Assembly (NCBI GenBank): GCA_001599755.1
Contig: BCHX01000005.1
Span: 4,150,409 to 4,214,408 of the forward strand
Length of the DNA: 64,000 nt
Source of the DNA: Gliomastix tumulicola
Lineage: Eukaryota; Ascomycota; Sordariomycetes; Hypocreales; Bionectriaceae
Direction of reading: 5' to 3'
In this document: piece after piece, positions 22,808 through 33,892 of the stretch
Layout: the number at the start of each line of letters is the position of its first letter
How positions within the stretch are numbered: the first letter of the stretch is position 1
The notes under the pieces: generated by a model
What the model was told of the DNA's origin: nothing
The model's input: only the letters and a program-made list of their open reading frames with translations
The model's database searches: none
Position numbers and translations under genes: made by a program

Positions 22808-24361
22808 ATGACCAAGAACGCCATGGCAAAACCCAGCCGGCCCCTCCTTTTCATCAACAAAACCGGGTCGTCGCAGCAGCTGTCCAAGAGCCGCCCGAGG
22901 GAGTCAGCCGCCATCTTCCGCCATGTCCAGAGGAATAGGCGAGCCGCGGAGGGTCTTAGACGCGAGCCGGAATGGTCGAAGCTGTCCTCGACGTTTACGT
23001 CATCATCCGATAATCCTGGCGACGACGACACAGACGAAGAAGCGGTGTTGACACTGGCGGCGGCCTCACAGCGTCGTCGCCTGCCTTCAAGTCGCACCAC
23101 CGCCACTATGCCAGCGCTCTATCCAACTTCCAATGGCTTTGATCCGTTTCATTGCACAGTCATCGGCCCAGACGCGGGGAATCATTCCCTCCTTCGCTTC
23201 ACTTTCTCAGCCCTCGCCCGGGCCAACTTCGTCGCCGAGTCTTTCGCCCCGGATCCAAGCCTCTATGCAGCCACGCGTCACCAAAACGTGTTTGAACTGA
23301 GACTCGGGCGCTGCATCCAGGACAGAATGCTCATGTACGCTACCCTGGCATACAGCGCAAGCTTCCTGGCCTGGACGACAGGGCACCATCACCACAGCAA
23401 GCCTCTGGAGTGCTTCCTGGGCCGGGCGATGAGCGCCGTTCGTACTCACCTGGCACAGGGGAGCTATCCAATCGACGACTGGCTTCTGCTATCACTGTAT
23501 AGTCTGGCGATAACAGAGCTGTGGAACGGGTCTCCCGGCATGTGGTCGCAGCATCCCGACCGACGGAATATGGCCATGGATACAGCAGAGGCCTGCATGG
23601 ACGCCTGTCGTATGCATCTGAATGCCCTGTTGTATCTCGTCTCTCAAGCCGGCGGCTGGGATCACTTCAGCCCGTATGTCCTGGAGAGCGTCATTCTCGT
23701 GGATAAGTACCTCGCCATCTCCTCGACACAGCCGCCGCTCATGACTGCTACCTGGGACCCTGGGCCGTTGTCTATTGAGGTACGGAACCAGCACGGCCTT
23801 GCTGGGGACCCGTATCCAGAGCTTGGCATCAGACTTCTCGCCGCTCCCCTCGATATCGATCTGCGGGAGGACTTGGAAGACCTTGTTGAGTACATCAACA
23901 CCGCACATGTTGTTTGGTCGGATGCATGCATTGACGCGACCCTTGAGTCGTGGCTGTTCTGTCGGCTGCAGGCCATCAACCTCCGCCTCCTCTCCAAAGC
24001 TCACAGCAAAGAGACCCGACTCCCGGACCGATGCGTAGCGCTGGCTGCTCTGAAATTCGTAGCGCAGTGTCTGGTTTCAAAGGGTCCGCAGATCAGCGCA
24101 ACCCGACTCGCTCGCACTCTCAAGCTCGAGCTCAAGGGGGCAAGGGGCCAGTTGCCCAGAGGTGTTTACTTGTGGTGTCTGTGTATGGGGGCTCTGCTTC
24201 CCGACTCCTCGGAATCCAAGACTTGGTACGTGAGCCAATTACGGGACGAGCTGGCAGGGCGTGCGGGTTGGGATGATCTGGTGTCGGTTCTTCCGATGTA
24301 TCTGTTTCTTCCGGAGCGACAGGGAGGCGCTCTAGCAAAGCTTGACGCATTGATGGACTAG
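22808..24361 (+). CDS. Fungal transcription-factor-domain protein lacking a zinc cluster
   Basis: A 517-aa single-exon protein resembling the regulatory part of Zn2Cys6 factors (PF11951 type) without any N-terminal Cys6 cluster. The N-terminus carries a short RPLLFINKTG motif followed by a basic HVQRNRRAAEGLRR stretch, an arrangement seen in many zinc-less members. The rest is a helical fungal-TF-type domain (about residues 120-515) ending in LFLPERQGGALAKLDALMD. The start ATG follows a TTTAATAAA stretch by about 35 bp and is the first in frame. Divergent from the type-B esterase, so it may act on the shared promoter, possibly through a partner. DNA binding is not shown by sequence. Confidence 0.8.
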   Translation: MTKNAMAKPSRPLLFINKTGSSQQLSKSRPRESAAIFRHVQRNRRAAEGLRREPEWSKLSSTFTSSSDNPGDDDTDEEAVLTLAAASQRRRLPSSRTTATMPALYPTSNGFDPFHCTVIGPDAGNHSLLRFTFSALARANFVAESFAPDPSLYAATRHQNVFELRLGRCIQDRMLMYATLAYSASFLAWTTGHHHHSKPLECFLGRAMSAVRTHLAQGSYPIDDWLLLSLYSLAITELWNGSPGMWSQHPDRRNMAMDTAEACMDACRMHLNALLYLVSQAGGWDHFSPYVLESVILVDKYLAISSTQPPLMTATWDPGPLSIEVRNQHGLAGDPYPELGIRLLAAPLDIDLREDLEDLVEYINTAHVVWSDACIDATLESWLFCRLQAINLRLLSKAHSKETRLPDRCVALAALKFVAQCLVSKGPQISATRLARTLKLELKGARGQLPRGVYLWCLCMGALLPDSSESKTWYVSQLRDELAGRAGWDDLVSVLPMYLFLPERQGGALAKLDALMD

Positions 24362-24629
24362 CTATCATGTAAGAGAAATGAGCGGCGATGTTATAAGAGT
24401 AATATGAATCACTAATAGGCATTGATCCCACAAGCCATTGGCTGAGTGTATTCTGGAAACCTGGGCTTCGAAATATATATATATATATATATATATGTAG
24501 AGATGTTGGAAGAGGCTGCTGTTAAGTTGACCCTCCCTGTGCTCATGTCCATCAAGCTGCCCCATGGCTCCAGCTACCACTTTGCCTTACTGAGCGACGG
24601 AACGCCATCAGGCTTCCGGTGAGGGATGC
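24362..24629. other. Convergent 3' region with an AT microsatellite
   Basis: A 268-bp gap between the regulator-like gene and the small cysteine-rich gene. It contains the dinucleotide repeat at 24473-24496. Confidence 0.5.
24473..24496. repeat. (AT)12 microsatellite
   Basis: Twelve uninterrupted AT units downstream of the regulator-like gene. Confidence 0.9.
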
Positions 24630-24961
24630 TCACCAGCAACACTGCCTCTTCATACCGACGACGCAGCACTTTCCGTCTCCGCATGCGTCCCAGCCACGCT
24701 GAACAGTGCCTGACGGGCAATCGGCATCGCACCAGGGCGCAGTGCCGTACCATTTACAGGTCTCAAAGGTTGTTGGGTTGAGGAGGGGCGACTCCTCCTG
24801 CACGTGGTGGCGGTTGTTCGCGAAAGGGTTGGCTATGAGGATGGTGAGATACTGGTGAAGTAAGAGGAAGGGGAGAGGGCAAGATAATGGGCTCTAGTGT
24901 ACTCACTGAGAACCATAGCCACGGCGGCCGGGACAAGAGCGAAGACAAGTTGAAGCTGCAT
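24630..24961 (-). CDS. Small secreted cysteine-rich protein (85 aa, 8 Cys)
   Basis: Found by joining two short exons: 24961-24907 and 24832-24630, split by a 74-nt intron with donor GTGAGT and acceptor CATAG, in phase, giving 85 aa. Residues 1-16 form a signal peptide (MQLQLVFALVPAAVA). The mature part has eight cysteines at 44, 53, 57, 69, 74, 75, 83 and 84, with CKWYGTAPWC, a CPSG turn and a CGDGKCC...CC end. This resembles a recurring ascomycete family of small secreted proteins with a GTAPxC and GDGxCC pattern (family knowledge from memory, unnamed). A TATAAAT lies at 25073-25080. Effector, antimicrobial or surface roles are possible, but the sequence does not decide. Confidence 0.83.
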
Positions 24962-25762
24962 GATGATAGTCGAGTCAAGGTGTCAAAGTAGGCGTCGCTG
25001 TTGTGTTGTTATACTGAGAAAGGTGAACTGTGTTGCTTGTTCAGTGCATCTCATGTAGGGCGAAGTTGTGTAATTTATAGCTGAGAGCATGATGAGTGGA
25101 CAATCGCCGGGAGCATCGCATCCTCCGCAGAGCGGCTATACTTGTGCAGCCACCACCATGGGTCTATCTCAGCTTTCAGCTGGCCAGGAGCAGGATATCG
25201 TGACCATTCCGGGCCATCGCTAAAGCGGGATATCGGGCATCAACGCTGCATTTTGCTCCTCGGTGGCTCTGGCCTGGCTACGGGCCACACCCCAACACGG
25301 AAATACGTCGTCACCTGTGTGAGCTGACGTCTTGCGAGCGGGGTGCCGAGACAAGTTGACGGCGGGGAGTATCGAATGCTCAGCTCGCTCGGGGAACCTG
25401 ATTTTGCCTAAATTAGCCAATTCAATCGACATCACCCCATTTTGACCTCAGCGTGCAGCAGCAACTCAGGAAGCGTCCTTCGGAAGCGAGACCTGCCGCG
25501 ACGGCCCGATGGAGTATCCCAAAACACCTCATCCTTCACGATGGTCATGTGTTGTCTTGAAAATGAGGGTTCGTTCATGAGACCCATAACTAGATTAAAG
25601 CTACAGATCGAAGTGACACGCCAACCGTGTGTCAGTGACAGCGGCGTTACTCATCTTGTAGCCCCGAGTTGAATTAGATACATCGAATTAACCAGAACAT
25701 GTCCATCACGTCGCCTCATCAGCCCCCTCCATCCAACCCCAGGTTCCTAGCCGCAGCCCCCT
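24962..25762. promoter_or_regulatory. Upstream region of the cysteine-rich gene and 3' flank of the FAD oxidase
   Basis: About 800 bp. Includes the TATA at 25073-25080 and the 3' flank of the FAD oxidase gene. No other gene is supported. Confidence 0.45.
25073..25080 (-). promoter_or_regulatory. TATA box of the small cysteine-rich gene
   Basis: CTATAAAT on the minus strand about 115 bp before the ATG at 24961. Confidence 0.5.
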
Positions 25763-27707
25763 TTAGAACTCAACCTCGGAGATCTTGAATCCACCAGGAA
25801 CACGGATCTGGAACACCTGGTCAGGGTCATACTTGAGGGCAACCTCCTTCAGATAGGCGACGTTCTCCTCGCCGTACGTCTTAAGGGGGTCCTGCGTCAT
25901 CTCAGCATAGTTGAGGTACTCCCAGTCGACGTCCAGGCCGACGTCGACGGTGTGCTGCTTGAGCTCCTCGCGGAACACCTGCAGGCGCTTGCGGGCCTCG
26001 GCCTCCTGGTCCTCGCCCTTGACCATCATCTGGATCTGGAAGAGGACGGCGTTGTCGGTGACGCGGTCGAGGCCGAGCATGTTGCCGCCCTTGGCGACGC
26101 TGTGCTCGGCGAAGATGGTCGGGATGGACTGGAAGATGGCGTGGACGTAGAAGTCACCGTCCGGGGACTGCGCCTTCCAGTCCGCGATGAACTTCTTGCG
26201 GATCTCGAGCGTCTTGTGGTAAAGCTCGACCTCGTTCTTGTACGTGATGGAGAAGACGATGTTGCTGATGACTGTCAGGTATGCTGGTGGTAATAGCAAA
26301 GAATGAGTATGGCGGGGGGACTTACCGGTAGCCGTCGGCAATCTCGAGCTCGTCAGCGAGGCTCTTGTGGGTGGTGACACGCATGGTCGAGCTGATCATC
26401 TCGTCGATGGCCATGAAGTCGTCGAAAGCCGGGCCGGCCTCGACGCCCGTCACGTCCTCGTACGCCAGCAGGATCACATCGCCGCCGACCTCGGGCATGT
26501 ACGACCAGAAGGGGATGACGGACCCGTTGACGTAGTTCTCGATGTTGTTGGTCCACTTGTAGTAGGCGTTGATGAACTCGTCCGTCACCTTGTCCGAGTA
26601 CGTCACGAGGCCGCCCCAGAGGAGACCCGTGTCGAAGGCCTGCATGTCGAAGCGGGTGACCACGCCGAAGTTGGAGCCGCCGCCCTTGAGGGCCTTGAAC
26701 AGGTCGCTGTTCTCGTCGGCATTGGCGTTCACGATCTCGCTAGCATACAGCATCTGTCAGTGGTTGGTGTTATCAAAGGTGGAAGTGGTCAAGTAAGGCC
26801 CCATACCCGCTGGCGAGGACAATCTCGTAGTTGACGATGTTGTCGCAGCCAAAGCCCTCACGGGCAGCGTAGAAAGTGTTTCCACCACCAAGGAGGAACC
26901 CACCGATACCGACGGTACCAGTACGGCCTCCGGGCACAGTGACATTGTACGGCTCAAGGTCTCCGTAGACAGTGGCCCAGGTGGTACCAGGGCGGATGCT
27001 GGCAACCTTTGTCTCGGGATCGTAGGTGGTCTCGCGCATAAGCCCTACATTGGCAGGTCAGTACCAAAAAGACTGTCTGTACCCGTCGGAAGAGTGGGTG
27101 TGGGTGGCTTACCGAAGTCGATGGTGACTCCCTCATCGACTGTCGATCCTGTCAGCTATTATCTTGCACCTCACGCTTCTTGGCTGCATAACGACCTACT
27201 ATTGGCGGCGCCAGGGAAGGCGGTGTGACCTCCACCGCGCACGGCAAAGTTGCACCTCGTCTTCTCGACCAGCGTCGTAATAGCCAGAGACACCTCCTCG
27301 GGGGTCTCAGGCTGGACGATGCATCCAGGCTCCAGACGCGCCGAGACAGAAAAGTACGACTCAATGCGAGCGTGGTACTCGTCATCCCGGGGCTGGAGCA
27401 CGGTCAACCCGGCAGCGCGCAGGGCAATGCACTATATATTCATCATAACAGGCACCGTCAGCAGGCTTACGGACACAACTTCCCAATTCATCCTTTTTCC
27501 CACGTGGCATCCATATTATGCACACAAGACTCGAATGCGACGCTGTGTACAGAAAGGGAGAAAGTGACGTGCAGCTTGGGAAGGACTTACGCAACCGCCC
27601 ACTGGCTGGGGGATGGTGCATGTATCTTTGGACGGCGCCAATGCGAGCTGGCTGGAGGACCGCGCACAGGCGATAACAGCCGTGACAAGAGGCAGGATCG
27701 ACTTCAT
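25763..27707 (-). CDS. Secreted FAD-linked oxidoreductase (VAO/BBE family)
   Basis: A secreted flavoprotein oxidase of 509 aa with an N-terminal PCMH-type FAD domain and a C-terminal berberine-bridge motif. Such enzymes oxidise sugars, alcohols or amines, or act in secondary metabolism. Six exons: 27707-27591, 27431-27200, 27139-27113 (only 27 nt), 27044-26807, 26739-26326 and 26264-25763. A signal peptide covers about residues 1-20. The likely flavinylated histidine is His108 in FAVRGGGH. TVGIGGFLLGGGNTF and KGGGSNFGVVTRF are FAD contacts. The BBE end has YLNYAEM and KYDPDQVFQIRVPGG. Two acceptors (before CGAG and before CAAC) are not the first AG but are the only ones keeping frame. Substrate unknown; no biosynthetic cluster surrounds it. 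Confidence 0.9.
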
Positions 27708-30195
27708 TGTTTCAAGATTATAGTGTTTTTTGGTGCAATAATAATAAGGGAGTGTCGTGCTGGTCTTTCTCCAGCTTTGGAAGGGAGTGTGGAAAAAAAG
27801 TAACGACTGTGGTTTGCTGCCAAAGCGCAGTTGGAGGGGGGAGAGAACGAAGGGACAGCAGCTTTTGCCACTCGAGAATCTTGCGGCAAAAAGTAAAGAA
27901 GGCCAGGGGGGGAGAGAATCAGTCAATGCATGCTCGATAAACCAACACTACCGGCTAACGAGCGGAAAAGGAAGGGAGCATGTAGTCCGACGGTTCAGCT
28001 CCTGTTTTCTCTCCACACAGCAGAAGCAATTCCAAGATGTTCCCTGCGACTTCATCTTGGGGAGCAGGGCTTCCCACCTGCGAGTCTCCTCCGTGGCGGG
28101 CACTGGTTGTCATGATTGGGTCCCGGGAACATGGGTTGTGCATGAAGGAGGGTGGAGAGAGAGTCATGGGGATCCCTGGATATGACCTGGGGTCGGACGC
28201 TCAGATAACAGAAAGACTGGGAACCAGCTAACCGAAGGATGGGAGACTCCTCGTTATCCCCTTAGTCAGACGTTGAGATGCCTGCTTTGCTGAGGGGAAA
28301 GAAAAAAAAAGCAACGCTGGGTGTCGGGTGTCGGGGAAGGTCGTACCCGAAGTTGGTGGGAGAAGACGTACTTCGTGAAAGACCAGATGATCAATCAACT
28401 TGGCCGCAGGGGGGCCAGGGAATAAATAAATACTCCCTGTCAAATGCTCGCGTAACAAAAACTGCGAGCTGGCCATCCCAGCTGTCGGCAGATGCTTGCA
28501 GGCGAGTGCGATGAGACTCGATACGAAACGAGCTGCAGCTTCGTAAATAGCTCATCTGCAGGAGAAATGAAGACGGTCATAAGTGAGCAGGGAGTCTTTC
28601 TTTTCTTCTTTTCCACCAAGGACCTTGATGTCCATCTATTTCACAGGAGAGGTGCAGGCAACACAGCACGTCAAGGTCTCGCAGCCATCGCCAGATTTCT
28701 CTCGATTTTCTGGCTGATTTACGATGGCGCAGAGAGGAGGGGAAGACTCACATGAGGTAAACTTCCTGGCGGTTCATATATAGATGCTTCTCTGTCCAAC
28801 AATCACTTCAAAAGATGCTTGGCTTCAAAGTCGCCTCGGGCGCCTCAGACTGCTTAGTCTGGTAGGGACTTTGCTGCAGTGCCGATCTCATGTCACAGCG
28901 TCTCCAGTCAGCAGGGAGCATCCCTGTGGAATATTTGGTGCTGGAATGCAAAGAAATATGAGCAGCGACCAACAGTAGCGACCAACAGTCTGAAGCGCGC
29001 ATTTTGCGTGGCTCGAGCGTGAGGCACACAGACCGAAAAAGCAAGGCAAAAGCACAGTCACATTCCATAGGGCAGTCTGTGCTCGAAACGTGAATGCTAC
29101 GATAATAGTTACGGTCCCGAGGCCTTGGTTTCTCGCCCTCCGTTGCGCAGAGCCTGACATGGGATCTTCTGCGGGCGTGCGGCGCATTCGTACTTGGCCC
29201 TCACCGCAACACTGGATCAGCGTCTCCCACTTGCCTTTGCTCCTTGCTCGATTCGTATTTCGTATTCCCCGCAGAAGGTCAGGCAGGTCAAGTCAAGTGA
29301 AGAGTCTTCATGGCCATAATCATGATCATCCTCCCAAGCCTCCTCTTATTGAGCACCACCGGGGACGGCCATTGAGTCAAAGCGACGGATAATAATAACC
29401 TTAACGACAACTTTGCTTTTTTCTAGGTCCCCCCTCTCCCGTCCCGTTTGTTTGAGGAGACAAGTGTGAGTGAGACCCCGAGGAAGCCCGGTTGAAAGTC
29501 CCTTTCCGAACCCCCAGCGCTCATTTCACTAACCTTATGCATAAAGACTAAAGACTAGCACACCAAGGCCAACGTTCCGCGGGAGATCTTTGCCCCCTGA
29601 GGCATAGCGGACGTTGGCCCTAGGGTCCCTTCCGCGTAACACCCACCCGCGCCCGTCTGTCAGCCAGGGCCCTCCCGACCCTCGAGCAGGGACTGCCCTG
29701 CCAGATGATCTAACGGCAGTGCGAGTCCTGCCCACTCTCTCGCCTGTCCCGTCCTGCCTGCCTGCTCGTCGTTGCTTCTTGGGACAGCCAAAAAAGCCCG
29801 GCATATTCCATTGCGACCCCGTCTTGAAACAGGACCAGGGCGTTGCGCTCTCCACAGCCCCTGGCGATGTGCGATGAGCAGACGAAAATTCAACGGTCGG
29901 GGCACGTCCTCGTCGTCGTCGTCGTCGTCGTGGGGGGGAGGCCGCTGTCGTCAAGCATATCCATCCATACCTGTCAAAGCTTCTCGAGCACGACCGATCA
30001 TCTGGAGTTTTTCTGGGAAGCCTGGCAAGCCTGGCAAGCCTGGAACGGGGTTGGTTCAAAAAGGGAGATGCTGGCCTTCTCTTCGTGATTTTAGAGAGTT
30101 TTCTGTCGTCTCGAGTTTCTCCCCCCTTCTTCATCTTGACCGCAAACTTGTGCCCGCGCCGCTGAAAAAGAGATCACACATCCTGCACCGCAATC
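27708..30195. other. Long gene-poor region with short tandem repeats
   Basis: 2.49 kb without a supported gene. Contains a perfect 13-bp duplication (AGCGACCAACAGT, 28964-28989), a CGT-type triplet run (about 29908-29931) and CCTGGCAAG repeats (about 30018-30043). The last 100 bp are pyrimidine-rich leader for the gene at 30196. Confidence 0.5.
28964..28989. repeat. 13-bp perfect tandem duplication
   Basis: AGCGACCAACAGT occurs twice head to tail in otherwise unremarkable intergenic sequence. Confidence 0.8.
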
Positions 30196-31778
30196 ATGGC
30201 TGGTCAGTTTCCCATCGTCAATGGCGTCGAGGTATTGATGGAGGCGCCTCCGGAGTACGGCGAGGTGGACTTTGACAACCCGCACCTTGACAAGAGGAAC
30301 ATCAACGCCGCCATCGCCATCTTCGCCGGCGAGTACATCCTCGGCGCGTTCTTCTTTGGCCAGCGGATGTACACCAACGCCGTGCTGCTGCGCAACTTCC
30401 GCATCGATGACTGTACGTACACCTCGAGGAACTCTTGTAAAGGGCTGGGTGGCGATAGATGACTAACGACGCTGGCAGACCTTCTGATAATGGCCTTTGT
30501 AAGTTGGCGACAGAGGATCAAGCGGTTCGGGAGACCCCCGTGGGCAGAGACACTAACGTTAGCTCTCCCGTCAGATTCTTTCTACGGCGACTCAGGTTCT
30601 AGTTGTGTTTTCGTACTCCAACGGCCTCTTTGGCTCCCACGCCTGGGAGATGTCCCTCGACAAGTACAACTTGTTCTCGCTGGTATGACCTATCTGCAAC
30701 AAACCTTTCCAGATGCCAAGCGCTGACCGAGTATCCAGCTGCTCACCATTGAGACGCTACTCTACATCCTGACGACGGTCCTCTCCAAAGTCATCCTCTG
30801 CTTCTTCTACTACCGCCTCTCGCCTGCCACCTGGTACCGCTACTCGGTCTACTTCACGGGCTTCATCTGCGCGGGTAGCCTGATCGGTATCTGGTGGGCG
30901 GTGCTGTTCTCGTGCAACCCCGTCTCGGCCTCCTGGGACCAGCGTGTGTTTGCTGCCGGGGCGAAGTGCATCAACCGGCCGCCCATCTACATCACGCAGG
31001 CGGCTTTTGGGTCTGTCACGGACTTTATGCTGCTTGTGCTGCCGATTCCGACGTTGATCGGACTTCAGATGAACCGGAAGAAGAAGCTCGGTCTGATTGG
31101 TCTCTTCAGCGTCGGATCCGTGACTCTCGTGACCTCGATTATTCGGTAAGCCCAGTTTCCCGAGCTCATAAGCAGGTCACAGACAGCTAACCGGAGGAAT
31201 AAGGCTTGTTCTCCTTCTTCCCACCCTGGACAGCGTGGATCAGCCGTGGGCTCTCTCTGAAGGCTGTGTCTGGGTGTAAGTTCCGGCCCCCCCTTCCAAG
31301 AACCATACATAGATCTTCTCGCCTGACCAAGTCCAGCATCGTCGAAGCCAACCTCCTCATGATGTGCGCCTCCCTCCCCACCCTCCGCATCTTCCTCAGC
31401 CGCGTCGCCCCCCGGCTCTTCGAAGACCACACCTCCAAGAACTCCAGCGGCGCCTACAACAACAAAAACAACAGCGGCGGCAACGCCCATCACGGCAGTG
31501 GCGGCGTCGGCGGCGCCTTCAACCTCGTCACCTTTGGCGGCACCGGCGGCGAGCCCAAGCGCAAGTTCGACACGCTCGTCGAGCTCGAGCACGACGCGTA
31601 CGGCGGCAGCCGCGACGACGGCAAGCTGCGCAACGACACCATTGTCGAGTCGGACACGCACGTGTATGGCGGGCGGATCCGGGAGCGCGAGGCGGAGGGG
31701 CGGGATATGTCGGATCAGGGGAGCGAGGAGGGGATTGTGCAGACGACGACGACTACGGTGTCGTACATGAAGCGATAA
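30196..31778 (+). CDS. PTH11/rhodopsin-like seven-transmembrane protein
   Basis: An integral membrane protein of 421 aa resembling the fungal rhodopsin-domain (PTH11-like) receptor family. Six exons: 30196-30412, 30479-30498 (20 nt), 30575-30682, 30739-31145, 31204-31275 and 31337-31778, all in phase. Seven hydrophobic segments can be read, beginning with AAIAIFAGEYILGAFF and including LLYILTTVLSKVILCFFYY and FGSVTDFMLLVLPIPTLIGL. Conserved features are a Cys in the exoplasmic loop (FSCNPVSASWD) and the last helix IVEANLLMMCASLPTLR. The cytosolic tail (about residues 290-421) is Gly/Asn/Ser-rich then acidic. No CFEM domain is present. A role in sensing surface or host cues is known for some family members; here it is inference. 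Confidence 0.86.
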
Positions 31779-32512
31779 GCGGTCGTGGGGACTGCAGAGT
31801 TGGTAGCAGAAAGAACTGTGAGGGCCTTGACCGGTAGTCATTGTTCGGATCAGTCACGGATAGATACAGCATCGTTTAGGGGACGCCTTGATTACTTTGT
31901 AAGATGTACGGATACCATGGGACCTAGGAATCGGCAACAGGGAATACACGGCCCAGCCTTAGCTATAACTTCATTTATATAAAAAAAAAAACACATTTCA
32001 AGACGAACCTGCCGGGCAGGGTCTGTCTCAACCAAACAGCGACTTCCTCGAGTGTCTCATAATCTGGTGTGATTGAGCTTGAGTTCTGACTGCCAGCTGC
32101 CTCCTCAGCGCATGCACCGCCCTTCCTAAGCATCGTCCTATTTTTACATCTTCACCTTTCCTCTCCGCTCTTTATAGATTGTATCGTAGAGCTGAATCAG
32201 TGTAGACTGCTGGAACGACACAGAGGGATAACGATGCTGCAATTGTGTAGGGTAGGTTTCTTGCCAACCTGGTCTATGATTTTTCATTAGGCTCTGTCCG
32301 TATGTCGGTTATTCTATTTTATACAATATGCAATGAAAGTTCTATATCTATGAGAGAGTGGAATAGAGGCGAGGAGTCTTCTGTATCCTGCAGTACAGAC
32401 GCTTCGGTCTTCGATGCGAGTCGTGGTCCGCGTCGCGATGGTCAGTCATCATGAAGAAAAGGGGGGAAAAAAGAAAAGTCGCCAAGATGGCCAGCTCAGG
32501 GATACCCCCTGC
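31779..32512. other. Convergent 3' intergenic region
   Basis: About 730 bp between the 3' ends of the PTH11-like and MFS genes. It is AT-rich with a poly-A run (31981-31991). No gene is seen. Confidence 0.45.
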
Positions 32513-33892
32513 TTAGACCTTGCCCACAAGACTCCCCAGCGCATAATACTTGGACACGAGCGCGGCGACCGCGCCGACAATACACGCGATCCCGCTGAAC
32601 AGCGCCAGGGGCAGATAGCCGTAGTTGTTCAGCAGTCGCCCGTTGATAGGCGGGCCGATGAGCACCGAGACGGATGCCACGGCCATGGCCATGCCCAGGT
32701 ACGTCCCCATGTCACGCGGATCCTTGACGACGCGCGTGATGGCCGCGGTGCTCCCGCTGACGACGGTACCCGATGCAAGACCGATGAAGACGGAGTACAC
32801 GATGAGGCCGGCGTTGCTCGTCGTGGAGGTGATGCAGCACACGATGATGCCCGTGACGAAGCCGGCCGTCGAGAGCACGTTGATGGGGCCCAGCTTGTCG
32901 GCCATGATGCCCGGGATGACGCGGCCAAAGGTGCTCGCGCCGTTGATGATGGCCAGCAGGTAGCTCGCCAGGGTCGGGCTCATGCCCTGGGTGACGGCGT
33001 ACGACGGGATGAAGAAGAGCGGGGTGAAGACGCCGAGGAACATGAGGAACATGGCGGCCACGAGCCAGTTGAAGGTCGGCAGCTTGAAGGCGGCGCCGAC
33101 AAAGATGGTGGTCTTCTTGGGCGGCAGGAAGGACCGGATGGTCAGCACGGAGACGGCCAGCGGCGCGAGCATGATGAAGCCGATGATGCGGACGGACCAG
33201 CCGAAGCCGAGCGACGTGTCGTTGAGCATCTTGGAGAGCGCGATGGGGATGACGACGCCGCCGACGGACGAGCCGGCGATGGCGAGGCCAAAGGCCGTCG
33301 CGCGCTTCTTGTCAAAGGCCTGCGAGAGGGCGCCCATGGTCGGGAACATGAGGCCGCCCATGCCGATGCCCAGGAGCAGGCCCTGCGCGAGCATGAACTG
33401 CCAGTACTCCTCGCACAGGCTGACCATCATGACGGCGAAGATGTAGATGACGGCGGCGGGGCGGATGATCTGCAGTCGTTACTTGTCAGAGAGGCATGCA
33501 AGCTGAAAAGGGAGGAGGGGGGGGGGGGGGGGACTGAGAGTACGCACCCACGCGCCATAGCGATCAAACATCGGCCCTCCAATCACGCCCGACCCGAACT
33601 GGATGAAATTCGACAGCGACCCGATCCACGCCACGTCGTCGGCCGTCCGGTGGCTCAGCTGGTGGCTCAGGTAGTACTCGATGAAGATGCCGTTCGAGTT
33701 GACAAACCCCAGCCCGGCGAAGAAGACGCAGAAGGCGCCCGCCGCGCACAGCCAAGCCTGCAAGCCGCCGTCCGGGGCCTTGGGACCGCCGTCCTCGATC
33801 TCCTCCTCCTCCTCGGTGGCGGTGGAGGCGTCTTGGCGCTCCGTCGAGCCCGAGTCGAGCTCCTTCTCAGGCTTCTCGGCGTACGTGGACAT
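32513..33892 (-). CDS. MFS transporter, monocarboxylate permease-like
   Basis: A 433-aa 12-TM major-facilitator protein of the monocarboxylate/riboflavin (MCH) type, moving small organic acids or related molecules across the plasma membrane. Exons 33892-33548 and 33469-32513 are split by a 78-nt intron. The N-terminus is acidic and cytosolic (residues 1-40), followed by PDGGLQAWL, which opens TM1 in this subfamily. The loop signature GPMFDRYG lies at the exon junction, and a GIGMGGLMFP block and a C-terminal half with the second six helices follow. The intron carries a run of 16 C on the sense strand close to the donor. Divergent from the Zn2Cys6 gene at 34396, which may control it. Substrate unknown. 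Confidence 0.9.

Noticed and set aside
24763..24978. 71-codon minus-strand single-frame reading of the cysteine-rich locus
   Set aside because: It is a different frame of the same locus, lacks the signal peptide and cysteines, and reads through the intron of the spliced gene.
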